Below are positions 53,338 through 64,000 of a stretch of DNA of 64,000 bases, in pieces. The position numbers and the translations under genes are program-made. The stretch's first letter is position 1; each line of letters starts with the position of its first letter. The DNA is from Nelumbo lutea (lineage: Eukaryota; Streptophyta; Magnoliopsida; Proteales; Nelumbonaceae): positions 64,638,383-64,702,382 of the forward strand of contig JAKGHH010000002.1 of the NCBI GenBank assembly GCA_022828595.1, in the 5' to 3' direction. The notes under the pieces are model-generated. The model was not told the DNA's origin and made no database searches. It saw only the letters and a program-made list of their open reading frames with translations.

Positions 53338-53640
53338 GATCAAGTCATCAAGAAATAGTAACCAAATGAAATAAATGCTAGGCCCTTTAGAAAGGTTCTG
53401 CATGACTAGATACCCGTGCACAGCTTGGCCGAACTTTGCATTGACCAACAATCATAACACAGCGTCAACCATACCAAAGACTCGACCGACCATAAACGGT
53501 TGAGGCTAGAACAAGCCCCCAATGGGAACTACGGGAATGATATCCCCATCACGTAATGCCAAGAGGACTGCCATCGAATTGCACACACCCACCCGACATG
53601 TAGTCAGAGCAAAGCTAATGTAGGAACACGGATAGCATCA
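53338..53640. repeat. unit linker with shortened Gypsy-2 segment
   Basis: Same composition as 51300-51607. Confidence 0.82.
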
Positions 53641-54332
53641 CTAACATAATCAATCTTGAGATGCTTCATGGTCCCCTTGCCCATAAGCTCATAAAGTTCT
53701 AGTGTCGAATCCTTCAAATGCAAGCAATAAAGACTACTTGCCTCTAATATAAACTTATCCAAGCTGATTGATTCGATGTAAATGTCCTTCAATGTTGGAC
53801 TTCCCAATTCCATCGTCATTTGTGCATCTGACATCGCAGTCTCTGGACTAATAAGAACCAACAACTTACTCTTTGGTCTAGCACTGAGGAGAAGGCTCAG
53901 ATCTAAAGCTGAGATACTGACATAACTTAATGACAAGAATTTCGGGCAAAGGAATTTGTGGTAACTTGGTTAAACACTTATGATATAAATATGAGCCAAT
54001 ACCAACACTTCCAGTTTCTGCCTACCACACTTTTAAAGAATATTAACATTTGGGGTAGTTCGGACATTATACCATACACGATGCAAGGTTTCCCATGCAT
54101 GCTTAAGCCAGGTAATAAACAGAGCTGCAGAGAATTCATCCACATCACCCATAAAAATAGATAAGCACTATAAACCATTTGTTTGGATTATTGTTTGGGT
54201 TATAAAGATCTCCAATCTATTGGTTCTGAGATCACGGAAAATAGGCCAGCCATAGGAGTTGAATGAAAGTGTGTAAGGATGACTCTGGCAGGCTTCCCTC
54301 CACTTCCGACAAGTTGTAAATGCAATCACCAA
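53641..54332 (-). pseudogene. psi8: F-box copy without start codon
   Basis: It runs from CTAAC (53641) to about codon 15, where a deletion joins GCAATCACC to AATGATCAAGTC and removes the start. The middle (53936-53604) is open for 110 codons. Confidence 0.85.
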
Positions 54333-54651
54333 TGATCAAGTCATCAAGAAATAGTAACTAAATGAAAATTGTTAAATTCTATGCTCTTAAAGAAGATTCT
54401 CCATGACTAGATGCATGTGCACAACTTGGCGGAACTTTGCATTAACCAATGATCACAACACGGTGACAACCCCACCAAAGACTTGACCGACCACAAACGG
54501 TTGAGGCTAGAACAAGCCCCTAACGAGTACTACGGGAACGATGTCCCCGCTGCATAATGGCAAGAGGACGGCCATCGAACTGCTCACACCCACCAGACTG
54601 GAAGTCGGAGCAGAGCTAACCGAGGACCACGGGCAGCATCACTAACATCAT
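54333..54651. repeat. unit linker with shortened Gypsy-2 segment
   Basis: Same composition as 51300-51607, ending GGACCACGGGCAGCATCA before CTAAC. Confidence 0.82.
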
Positions 54652-55247
54652 CAATCTTGAGATGCTTCTAGGTTCCCTTGCCTATAAGCTCAAAAAGATC
54701 AAGAGCACAATCCTTCAAATGCAAAGCATCATGACTACTTGCCTCTAATATAAACTTATCCAAGCTGATTGATTCGATGTAAATGTCCTTCAATGTTGGA
54801 CTACCCAGTTCCATTGTCATTTGTGCATCTGACGTCGCAATCTCTAGACTGATAATAACCAACAACTCAATCTTTGGTCCAGTGCTGAGAAGAAGGCTCA
54901 GATCTAAAGCTGAGATACTGACATAACTTAATGATAGGAATTTTAGGCATGGGAATTTCTGGTAACTTGGTTCAACACCTGTGAGAATTATGAGCCAACA
55001 CCAACACTTCCAGTTTCTACCTACCAAACTTTTCAAGTATATTAACTTTTGTGGTGGTTCGGACATTATACCACAGATGACGCAAGGTTTCCCATGTATA
55101 CATGAGCTAGACAATAATCGGAGCAGTTGAGAATTCACCCACATCATCCATAGAAATAGATAAGCACTATAAACCATTCATCTGGAATATTGTTTGGGTT
55201 ATAAGGATCTCCAATGTACTGGTTGTGAGATCACGGTAAACAAGCCA
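54652..55247 (-). pseudogene. psi9: F-box copy lacking the F-box
   Basis: It covers about codons 54-251. The right end breaks at AAGCCAACC|ATCGAACTCC, directly into a short Gypsy piece, so the F-box codons are absent. An open frame of 169 codons (55177-54668) is a shifted reading, not a real product. Confidence 0.85.
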
Positions 55248-55291
55248 ACCATCGAACTCCACACACCCCTTGAACTCCATGGATAGCATTA
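55248..55291. repeat. very short Gypsy-2 remnant between psi9 and psi10
   Basis: ATCGAACTCCACACACCC is the only recognisable Gypsy sequence, followed by a short linker. Confidence 0.65.
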
Positions 55292-56045
55292 CTAGCGTCA
55301 TCAATCTTTAGATGCTTCAAGGTCCCTTTCCCATAAGCTCAAAAAGTTCAAGTGCACAATCCTTCAAAAGAAAAGTATCATGACTACCTGCCTCTAATAT
55401 AAACTTATACAAACTAATTGATTCAATGTAAATGTCTTTTAATGTTGGACTGCCTAGTTCCATTGTCGTTTGTCCATCTGACATCGCAATCTCTAGACTG
55501 ATAAGAACCAGCACCTCAATCTTTGGGCAAGCGTTGAGAATAAGGCTTAGATCTAAAGCTGAGATAGTAATAGAACTTAATGATAGGAATTTCAGGCATG
55601 GGAATTTCTAGTAACTTGGTTCATCACCTGTGATGGAATTATGAGCCAACACCAACACTTCCAGTTTCTGCCTACCACACTTATCAAGAATATTAACATT
55701 GGGGGTAGTTCCGACATTATACCACAGACAACGCAAGGTTTCCCATGTATAAATGAGCCAGGCAATAATCGGAGAAGCTGAGAATTCATCCACATCATCC
55801 ATAAAAATAGATAAGCATTGTAAACTATTTGTATGGAATATTGTTTGGGTAGTATGGATCTCCAATCTACTGGTTGTGAGATCACGGTAAATAGGTCAGG
55901 CATGGGAGTTGAATGAAAGTGTGTGAAGATGATTCTGGCTGGCTTCCCTCCACTTCCAACAAGTTGCAAATGTAATCACCACATCTCTAGCAGCTCCAAG
56001 CCGGGATAGTATGTTTCCAATCACTTCCATAGGAGGATTCTCCAT
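55292..56045 (-). pseudogene. psi10: F-box copy, codons 1-~251
   Basis: The start ATG lies at 56045. It shares GTAATAGAACTT and the 'AGGAGGATTCTCCAT' start context with psi5. Frameshifts break it near 55600 and 55870. Confidence 0.87.
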
Positions 56046-56353
56046 GATCAAGTCATCAAGAAATAGTAACCAAATGAAATTTCTTAAAGGCTATGATATT
56101 TAGGAAGATTCTCCATTACTAGACACCCGTGTATGGCTCTGCCAAACTTTGCATTGACCAACGATCACAACACGGTAGCAACCCCACCAATGACTCGACC
56201 ATCCACAAATGGTTGAGGCTAGAACAAGCCCCTAATGAGTACTACCGGAACAATGTCCTCGCCGCATAATGGCAAGAGGACGGCCATCGAACTCCACACA
56301 CCCACCCGACTGGTAGTCAAAGCAAAGCTAACTGAGGACCATCGACAACATCA
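56046..56353. repeat. unit linker with shortened Gypsy-2 segment
   Basis: Same composition as 51300-51607 and closest to it (both read TTCTCCATTACTAGACACCCGTG and ATC/ATGGACAACATCA). Confidence 0.85.
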
Positions 56354-57028
56354 CTAACATCATCAATCTTCATATGCTTCAAGCTTGCCTTGCCCATAAG
56401 CTCAAAAGTTCAAGGTGATTGATTCGATGTAAATGTCCTTCAATGTTGGACTGCTTAGTTCCATTGTCATTTGTGTATCTAACATGGCAATCTTTGGACT
56501 GATAAGAACTAACACCTTAATCTTTGGGCAAGCGCTTAGAAGAAGGCTCAGATCTAAAGTTGAGATACTGACATAACTTAATGACAGGAATTTCAGACAT
56601 GGGAGTTGCTGGTAACTTTATTCAACACCTGTGATAGGATTATGAGCCAACTCCAACATTTCCAGTTTCTGCGTACCATAGTTTTCAACAATATTTACAT
56701 TTGGGGTAGTTTGGACATTATACCGCAGACGATGCAGGGTTTCCCATGTATACATGAGCCAGGCAATAATTGAAGCAGTTGAGAATTCATCCACATCATC
56801 CATAAAAATAGATAAGAAATGTAAACCATTTGCCTAGAATGTTGTTTGGGTTATAAGGATCTCCAATCTACTAGTGGTGAGATCACAGTAAATAGGCCAG
56901 CCATAGGAGTTGAATGAAAGTGTGTAAAGATGATTCTGGTAGGCTTCCCTCCACTTCTGACTAGTTGCAAATGGAATCACCACATCTCTAGCAGCTCAAA
57001 GCTGGGATAGTATGTTTCCAATCACTCC

Positions 57029-58467
57029 TGATAACTTTGTATTTTGATGCCTTAAGGGCATCATTTTAGGGGTATTTTGACACTAATCTGTACCATTTTT
57101 TTTGTTACATTCAATGTTGTGACCTCTGAGGGTCCCTATGCAAATTCTGGGTAAAAATAGGAAAATTTACAGAGTTTTCTACAAATTTTGGGAAGCTGGT
57201 TAGAATTCTAGCTGAGAGAGGCAGTGTTTCTAAGAATAACTGAGCATAGGAGGGTGCCTCCTATCCATTAAACTTTGAAAGGTTCCCCTCCTACTGTATT
57301 AAACATACTCCCCTCTCCTTAGCAAATCCCAGGGCACCTCCCCACTCATTTGCTTCACTTTTAACAAACCCTAGCCGCCCTTAACTGCTAAATCTTTACC
57401 TTCCACTCCTCCCTAACATGTAATCTCAACCATCCAAGCCTTAGCAACCTCTCATACCCTTAGATTTTCACCTTGCATTCTCCACCCTCCATTCTAGGGC
57501 ACCATCTCTTTAGCTTTCTAACCCTAGGATGCCACCTAACTCCTAATCACTACCTTTCAGCCCTTGGTGCCCAAATCTCCACCATTCATTCCTAGGAGCT
57601 TAAATTCCAACCCTTCATACTTAGAGGCACCCTCTTCTTTTCACTCTAGCCGTAGGATCCCTCTATTTTAATCCTAACCCTCCATTCCTAAACCCTAGGG
57701 ACGCCCATTTCTTGCATAAACCCACTAGTTGCCCCTCTCTTTCTCTCTAATCCTAGTTTTGTCCACCCTTCTCTATAAAAGGACCCCAAGGGCCCTAGAG
57801 AAGGGGTTGGTCAATTCACCCATTTCACAAGGCTAAGGTTTCTTGAGGAGTTCAAGGGTTGTAGAAGGGAAGGACGCCTAGATATTGTCAGTAGGGGTTC
57901 CTGCAAGTAGTCCAAGCAATCTGCAACTTCCGCCACTAGATTTGATCAGCCATCCCTTTCATTTTCTTTATTTTCTTTTATGTTATTTTTATTCTGGCAA
58001 TATTTTAGATTTAATTTCCATTTGTTTGTGTGTTTTGCATATCAAAATTCGTCCGGTTCAAGGCTAAAGTGTCTCGAGGGATTCGAGGCCTGAACGGAGG
58101 GAGAAAAGGTGTATTTCGTCTTCCCGGACAGCTACTGCCACTAGATCCGAATTTTGGATCATATTTATTTATTTATTTATTGATTTCAGTGTTCTTTAAT
58201 TTCTGAATTTTAACTATTGCCTTGTTTAATTCAGAACATTTAATTTTAGCATTAATAAATTTTATGTTCTTATTTTCTGCAAATCCCAAATCTATTTTCC
58301 TTTTATTTGTCCAGAACGAAAATAATAATTTTTATTCTTGTTTCCCTATGGGTTTGACCCCTTCCTCACCATGTACTACATTGTTTAAGGTTACATGAGG
58401 ATTGGAAAAATTTACAAATCTGTAAACTAGTGCTAAGGGTGTTTCACGATGCACCTCGGGCACCCCA
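57029..58467 (+). mobile_element. solo LTR (1439 bp) in psi11
   Basis: It starts TGATAAC and ends CACCCCA. The flanks ACTCC (57024-57028) and ACTTC (58468-58472) fit a 5-bp TSD with one change, and the intact F-box copies read ...ATCACTTCC here. A TATAAAA box at 57774-57780 marks plus orientation. No internal coding sequence and no second LTR are present. The family is not identified. Confidence 0.72.
57774..57780 (+). promoter_or_regulatory. TATA box of the 57-58 kb solo LTR
   Basis: TATAAAA followed by GGACCCC, near the middle of the LTR. Confidence 0.5.
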
Positions 58468-58490
58468 ACTTCCACAAAAAGATTCTCCAT

Positions 58491-58620
58491 GATCAAGTCA
58501 TTAAGAAATAGTAACCAAATAAAATTTGTTAAATTCTATGCTCTTTAGGAAGATTCTCCATGACCAGATGCCATGCATAACTCGGTCGAACTTTGCATTG
58601 ACCAATGACCACAATGCGGT
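58491..58620. repeat. end of the F-box/Gypsy array: F-box 5' flank and start of the Gypsy segment
   Basis: It holds the same 65-bp flank and the first ~60 bp of the Gypsy segment (GACCAGATGCCATGCATAAC). It then passes into the antisense ORF of Gypsy-3. Confidence 0.7.
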
Positions 58621-58639
58621 GAAAAGTACACTTTGTCCA

Positions 58640-60085
58640 GAAGACCATGCACCCTTTGTCTTGTCACTTAGGTCCACAAAGACTTTAGCCATCTTTGATG
58701 AAAACGAGTGAGACTCAGAGACCATGTGTAACGAGATAAAATGAACTAAGGAATATGAAACTTACCTCGACTACCTTGTCCAGAGGCACCTCCTAGATGG
58801 CTTGAATAGGTTGATGGATCCATGTCTGCTGATCCCCAGGTAAATCAGTCCCCATTATTAGCTAACGTTAGACACCCTTCTTTGACAAGGTATCACCCTC
58901 CTTTACACTCCAGCTAGGGTGGTAGGTGATCCGATGGGCTAGCAGCTCGTTATCCTAAGGAGAACCACTATGGGGAGAATGCAAAACAATTTGACGACCG
59001 AAGGGGGCAGATGTGCCCTTAGCATGGCAATCCCTTACCACCACCTTCTTAGTGGGCCTATCATCCTTCCCTCCTTTGACTGGCCTCTTCTGCGTTGCCA
59101 TCTGCCTTTGAGCATCCTTGGCCTCAGCCCTTGCCTTCACTACAGCCTCCTATTCAGACCTCCTGCATTTGTCAGTTGCAATCCCCTTCTCAGTGGCATT
59201 CGCCTTCTTAGTTGCTTGAGATAGCAACATTGCCTTTTGATTCTTATCCATTTCTTCACAAGGAAAAGACGTCGGATCAGTAAGAGCAGAAGTCTGAAAC
59301 ATGAATGAAAACAAATAAATCAAGTTGTCCCTATCGAAGGGGGCTAGACTAAGGCTGGCCTTTACCAAGACCTCCTCCTTCATTAAAGGCCCATTATGGA
59401 TCTTTTCGCCCAACCGAAGCTGGCCCAACAACATTCATTCCTCCTCCCTACAAGGAGGAGAGATCCTCTCATCCAATGCATCGGAATCCCCCCACATGAA
59501 CCTGAAGGACCAAACCCTCGGGACATCTTATGAAGAAGAATTTTTTCTTCCAATTGTGGATGGAAGATGGGTTATCTACCATTTAATCCTGTCGGCCTTG
59601 AAAATTATATAATCTTGTGCCCTTAGGATGCTTCTTCAAAATGAACAAGTTCCTAAAGAGGTTCATTGTCATTGGGACACCTCGGTCATGGGCTACAACG
59701 AGGACAGTGACTATAGTCCTCACAGAGTTAGGAGCAAGTTAGCTAAGGGAAAGCATATAGTGGTTCAACAGGGTTGAGATGAGGGGGTGCAGTGGAGAAG
59801 GAAGCCCAAATTGGAGGTAATGCTCATGGATGAAAACCTCACCCTCCTTACACAACCACGACCTATCACCAACTTTCGGAACTCTATCCCTATAGTCCTC
59901 GAGTATGAAGTACCTCTTGGTGAGCTTCACTATGTCCTCTCAGCCGAGAATACTATCCAAATCAAAACATAAAGGATGCTTGGGACTCATGCCCTCGGCC
60001 TCCCCTTCTGCCCCCTCATTTGTTAAGCACGTTACTGAGGCATCATCGGTAACCTCGTCCCTCGACTCCGGCCTTGTGGACCTTG
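58640..60085 (-). pseudogene. antisense ORF of Gypsy-3, C-terminal part
   Basis: The minus strand reads GDRSWLCKEGEVFIHEHYLQFGLPSPLHPL (~59870-59780), a good match to the EH-x-x-x-x-G-x-x-FPLHP core of PF04195. Next are pieces such as MLLGQLRLGEKIHNGP and, near 59140-58960, KARAEAKDAQRQMATQKRPVKGGKDDRPTKK, a basic stretch. Stops and shifts occur throughout. The N-terminal part lies beyond Copia-F at 62250-62545. Confidence 0.6.
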
Positions 60086-60089
60086 TACT

Positions 60090-61035
60090 CTCTGATATGC
60101 TTATTGTGGGTACAAATATGGTTGGCATAAATGAAACTATAAACTACTTATCTTCTATTTTCAAGATGAAAGATTTAGGAGAAGTAGATATCATCTTGGG
60201 AATAAAAGTTAAAAAGCATAGTAGGGGCTATGCACTAAGCCAATCACATTATATTGAGAAAGTACTTGAGAAATTTAAGCATTTAGAGTTTAAAGAATAT
60301 ATCACGCCATATGATTCTAGTATAAAACTAGTAGAAAATACTAATAGAGCAATTGCACAACTTGAGTATGCTAGTGCAATAGGGAGCTTGATGTATGCTA
60401 TGCTTTGTACTAGACCTGATATTGCATTTGCAGTAAGTAGTCTCAGTCGGTTTACAAGTAACCCCAGTGCAGAGCACTGGAAGGCAATTGGGAGAGTTCT
60501 TGGGTATCTCAAGAGAACCTTGGAACTTGGCTTATTTTATTGTGATTATCCAACTGTACTAGAAGGGTACACTAATGCAAGTTGGATTACTGGTAATGGA
60601 GATAACATGTTCACATCTGGATGGATTTTTGTCCTTGGTGGGGGTGCGATCTCTTGGGCATCCAAGAGACAAACTTGTATATCTCACTCGACCATGGAAT
60701 CCGAATTCATAGCCTTAGCGGCTGCTGGAAAAGAGGCTGAATGGATTAGGAATTTATTATTGGATATAAAACTTTGGCCTAGTCCTATGCCTCCAATTTC
60801 CATTTACTATGATAGTGAGACAACTCTGTCAAGGGCTGACAGTGGCACCTATAATGGTAAGTCCAGACATATAAGTCTGAGACATGAATTTGTTAGGCAA
60901 CTGATTCAAGATGGAGTCATCACTATAACCTATGTGAGGTCAAGTAAAAACTTGGTTGATCCTCTTACCAAGGGTTTAGCCAGAGAATTGGTAAGAATGA
61001 CAACCAAAGAGATGGGATTAAAACCCTTTACTTAG
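60090..61035 (+). pseudogene. Copia-F RT end and RNase H, open but truncated
   Basis: One unbroken frame of about 314 codons reads [44 protein letters not shown], then RNase [49 protein letters not shown] and [13 protein letters not shown]. The first RNase H motif has N where D is usual (YTNASW versus YTDADW). The YVDD is cut at the junction (only the second D remains). No stops occur, so this piece is younger or better kept than its neighbours. The open frame continues upstream into Gypsy sequence by chance. Confidence 0.85.
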
Positions 61036-61579
61036 TCACCTGTAATGGTAACTCAACCTAAACTGAAAAGCCATCAGTATTGGGTTTAATGGGTAACAAG
61101 TTACAACAACGTGACTGTTAGCACTGACATTGAGAAATTTCCCATCACAACATAAATAGTGCTATCCGTTATGATGAGAGGTTGAGATAAACTCTTAATG
61201 AAGTTCTGAAATGTGTCAAATAATGGAGCACATAGTGAAACTTCACTTATGTGAACATAGAAGTGGTGCCGCTTCTCATGAGGGTTTGGGTTTGCTCTCG
61301 GGATTGTTCATGAAACCAGGAAAGAAGCACATGGCTATAACAGTGCTGATTAAAATTTGAAACTCTTGCAGAGATTGAATATTTTTATGTGTATAGGTGT
61401 CTTCGGTCTATCTTGAGAGTAGTTGGTTTAAGGTCTCACCACCAATAATTTTGACAAGGCTCTGAGATAACTATACTAACAAGAGGTTTAAGTTGATAAA
61501 CACCTTTTGTATGCATAACTGTGTCATAGTAGTTTGGATTGAGAGAGAACTATGTAATTGATCAATCAATGTGGGGGAT
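61036..61579 (+). other. Copia-F 3' untranslated region
   Basis: Non-coding stretch between the pol stop and the purine tract. No further ORF. Confidence 0.65.
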
Positions 61580-62240
61580 TGTTGGATTTTAATCTCATAA
61601 GAGATTAAATCCAATGGGTTTGATTGGTCAATTACATGAGAAATTGCACATGCACACTTGGTTGAAAAATCAGTTTTTCTCTTACAAAAAAAAAAAAAAA
61701 AAACAGTTTTGAACTTGTCCCACATTAGATAATTACAATGTTTGTTTTCAGTATTTCAATAGGAGCTGATTTAAACTCCTTAGAATTAGTAGAGGAGAGT
61801 ATGGGGATTCGATATTGCGCAACGCGCGCTGACGTGTGTGCGTGCGTGTGTGTGGCGCAATGAGGCACTTTAGAGGTGCACTTTGCTCGCACTTCGCACG
61901 CACCCGCGTGGCTCGCGATGGGCGGCTTTGGTTTTGGTTTGTTGATGACCGTTGATGAGATCAACGGTCACGATGTGATCAAGAGGCACAATTCAAAGTT
62001 AACAGTCACCAACTGTTAACAACTTTTTAGACAGTCACAATGGTTGAAATTGTGACTGTTCAAGGTGCCTTCTCTAAACCAACACCTACCTTTTCCTCAT
62101 ACTTCTTCACAAATTATTTAAGGAGCATGAATCAGACTCCAAAACATACAATTTTGAAATTCACTATCTCTCTCTCTTAGTCCGGTCTACTACAGTCTCA
62201 CAGAATGTTTCTTTGGAGACTCTTCATTTTCCTCCTAAGT
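61580..62240 (+). repeat. 3' LTR of Copia-F
   Basis: It starts TGTTGGATTTTAATC directly after GTGGGGGAT. It has an A-run at 61685-61703, a CpG-rich block at ~61815-61925 and a possible TATA-like ATTATTTAAGG near 62112. The right end is uncertain. Confidence 0.6.
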
Positions 62241-62249
62241 TACAGTGAC

Positions 62250-62545
62250 CCCATCTTCCCCAACACTCTCATCTAAGGAGTTCTCACTCCTTTGGTCATG
62301 CTTGGCCCCATAAGTAGTTACCCTCCTTTGTAGAACTTCCACCACGAGAAACTGAGAGGACCCTCAGGAATCATTGCTCATGTTATTGGAATAACTACCA
62401 CTACTACTAGGACCTTCGGGAATCAATGTTCATCTTATTGGAAAAACCACCACCGCCACCACCACCACCATCACTATTACTACTACGTGTACTCCAATGA
62501 GGGAGGGATGTCATATGCCTCACGCTTAGAATCCGAAGACGACAT
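62250..62545 (-). pseudogene. antisense ORF of Gypsy-3, N-terminal part
   Basis: The ATG at 62545 starts MSSSDSKREAYDIPPSLEYT, the same Ser-rich type of start as in Gypsy-2, then a GGT/GGC-repeat segment with stops. Its start faces the 3' LTR at 63109. Copia-F interrupts it. Confidence 0.5.
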
Positions 62546-63108
62546 GGTAGGGGATGGAAACTTACAGAATAAAGAAGAAAAAAAGACGAGTAGTGACTCA
62601 AAGAATGGATGAAAGGAAGCACTAATTAAGGTCTCTGGAAACTCCAACTAGCATCATAATCACAAAACGATAGACCTCCTTTGACATTTTCTCCTCCATT
62701 TAAAGAAAAATGAACAACTAGGATCTCCTTCATTAAATGGTCACCAGTGCATTGCTTCAACCACCTGCACCGATGACCGACATATGGCTTCTACCTTGAA
62801 ATATGAAACGATGCTAGATCAGCATTGTTAGCCCACTCCATACCAGCACCTTAAACCGGTCTAAGCCATTTTGTTGCCAAAAGACGTGGTGACCAACAAC
62901 TACTGCCAAAAGATGAAGCAAATGAATGTGAATTCCAACTGTTGCCAAAAAGGGACAAACAAATGCACCAAGCTACACTCTTGGTTGATGATTGAAGAAA
63001 CTTAGCCAATTATAGAACTTCCTTATACTCCCACCGGCCGAAGTCGAGGCCTATATGACTAACAAGCCCTCAGCCATAGCTTCGGCCTTGGGAGTGGGGG
63101 ACAAGAGA
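62546..63108. other. Gypsy-3 sequence between antisense ORF and 3' LTR
   Basis: No gene. It would contain the antisense ORF's own promoter if it has one; none is obvious. It ends in the purine tract. Confidence 0.5.
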
Positions 63109-63648
63109 TGTGGGTATAATTGGCCACTCTCTCAAATGATAACACATGACATCGTCCAAGGTTAGTCTCATCGCCTCGACCTCGGTCAAGGGAATTATCA
63201 TAACTTCGTTGTGTCATTATCACGATCACCATTACTGCAAGTGTTATAGTATCGATTAGAATCTCTCCCCTGCATTAATGACGAGTTAACAGTCAACCAC
63301 CTGAGATCTTGCCCCAGTAACCACCACATTTATGACCAGGAATCACAGAACCATCAATACTCGCCCATTACTAGCCTCCCGGGTGACTCCGCTTATAAAT
63401 AGGGTCTCAAAGCCAAAGGTACACGACACACACTTGAGCTCTACACTTTTCTCTCTCGTTGTAATCTCGGCTTTTCCAACCACCCTCGATTAGTTTAACC
63501 GTCAGAGTCCTCACCCTTCGAAAAATTATTGGGACCTTTGATTGTCTTTTTTTATTCTTAACAGGTGGGGCTCTCATCCTCTTGATCTCGGAAGTTACCA
63601 AATTGCCCTCGGCTCCAGATTTGGAAGCAACACAATTCAATCAATGTA
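63109..63648 (+). repeat. 3' LTR of Gypsy-3
   Basis: It starts TGTGGGTATAATTGG after the purine tract. A TATAAATA box lies at 63394-63401 and a GTTTAACCGTCAGAG segment in U5 resembles other Tat LTRs. The end near 63648 (CAATCAATG) is a guess. Confidence 0.65.
63394..63401 (+). promoter_or_regulatory. TATA box of the Gypsy-3 LTR
   Basis: TATAAATA followed by GGG, in the usual LTR position. Confidence 0.6.
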
Positions 63649-64000
63649 GCTCATCCATCATAGAAGCCTTCCCAAATAGAGACTCTAACTGCCGATTTGA
63701 GTTCTTCAAACTTTTCAATCTATCTTTGTAGGGCTCACCTCATAGGCCAAAAGGTTATTGTGCTTCAACCTCCCAAACGAGCACTCCGGAACAACTCAAT
63801 GAAAATACTTCAACCTTCTAGCCTCTTAATGGTCATAAAAGAAGCTTTATTATAAAGCCTCATGTTTTTCGGTTAAAAGACAATTAACTATGGGTAAATT
63901 GCTAAAACCTCTCCTGAAGTTTTTGGCTGTTGTTAAAACCTCCCTAAAATTTGGTAATTACAATCACCTCCCCTGGACTATCTAACATAGTTGCAAGTAG
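63649..64000. other. end of window: unassigned, with the possible edge of a MITE
   Basis: From about 63892 the sequence GGGTAAATTGCTAAAACCTC with CTGAAGTTT resembles the start of a common type of plant inverted-repeat element. The other end would lie outside the window. The rest is unassigned. Confidence 0.35.

Larger units (their letters stand above)
56354..58490 (-). pseudogene. psi11: F-box copy split by a solo LTR
   Basis: The F-box sequence runs 56354-57028 and resumes at 58468-58490 with the start codon (58490). It has the same internal deletion as psi6. The solo LTR lies about seven codons into the coding region. Confidence 0.86.
60090..62240 (+). mobile_element. Copia-F: 3' part of a Copia element, inserted in Gypsy-3
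   Basis: The coding sequence starts within the RT active site (DMLIVGTN) and runs to the end of RNase H at 61035. It is followed by a ~540-bp 3' UTR, a purine tract (GTGGGGGA, 61571-61578) and a 3' LTR from 61580. The 5' two thirds are missing. The right end is set near 62240, where Gypsy-3 sequence resumes, but no TSD was found. Confidence 0.75.
58621..63648 (+). mobile_element. Gypsy-3: 3' part of a Tat-like element, split by Copia-F
   Basis: An antisense ORF (62545 down to ~58640 on the minus strand, interrupted), a purine tract (GGGAGTGGGGGACAAGAGA, 63090-63108) and a 3' LTR (63109-~63648) are present. Gag and pol are missing. Copia-F lies inside the antisense ORF. Confidence 0.7.

Noticed and set aside
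54668..55177. A 169-codon frame in psi9
   Set aside because: Its first half is a frame-shifted reading of F-box sequence joined to the correct frame; it is pseudogene sequence.
59905..60089. The first ~60 codons of a 376-codon plus-strand frame
   Set aside because: This part is antisense to the Gypsy-3 ORF; Copia sequence starts only at about 60090 (DMLIVGTN).

Overview
This window is nuclear DNA from a flowering plant. The evidence is a dense nest of plant-type Ty1/copia elements, Tat-like Ty3/gypsy elements that carry an antisense ORF, L1-type LINEs with an RNase H domain, an RTE-clade LINE and MITEs, plus one intact plant F-box/RNI gene. I cannot name the species. No bacterial, organellar, tRNA, rRNA or CRISPR feature was found. 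Names such as Copia-A or Gypsy-2 are labels for this window only.

Layout. 1-979: 5' part of a minus-strand Copia. 985-6780: complete but decayed minus-strand Copia-A (TSD CCTAT). 6786-~10190: plus-strand Copia-B remnant with an in-frame 204-bp duplication and a long 3' LTR. ~10190-13435: Gypsy-1, the 3' part of a minus-strand Tat-like element, with its antisense ORF on the plus strand. ~13640-14155: LINE scrap. 14156-21554: complete minus-strand Copia-C (TSD AGTTT) with a 1955-bp solo LTR (TSD GGAAG) inserted in it. 22265-27255: Copia-D, the youngest-looking element, whose LTRs read as identical. 27256-28392: minus-strand LINE remnant. 28393-30646: 5'-truncated LINE-1 with a 10-bp TSD. 31201-34222: repeats and truncated Copia-E. 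34428-35343: LINE tails and a short RTE copy with a long TSD. 35545-37600: LINE-2, itself hit by another LINE tail. 38251-39510: the only convincing host gene, a 419-aa F-box/RNI protein on the minus strand.

41359-58620 is the most unusual part. A duplicate of the F-box gene (psi1) carries an hAT-like MITE with an array of palindromic units, and is then cut at codon ~251 by Gypsy-2. To the right lie ten more truncated F-box copies (psi2-psi11), all on the minus strand and all limited to the N-terminal ~60% of the gene. Between most of them sits the same shortened piece of Gypsy-2, so the repeating ~1-kb unit is a chimera of F-box 5' half and retrotransposon. Shared junctions show that the Gypsy insertion came before the tandem amplification, and at least one two-unit block was later copied again. 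A 1439-bp solo LTR interrupts psi11.

~58620-63650 is Gypsy-3, again with an antisense ORF, broken by the 3' part of Copia-F (~60090-62240) and ending in a 3' LTR. The last 350 bases hold nothing recognised except the possible edge of a MITE. Apart from the F-box gene, which probably acts as a substrate receptor in an SCF ubiquitin ligase, nothing here looks able to make an intact protein.
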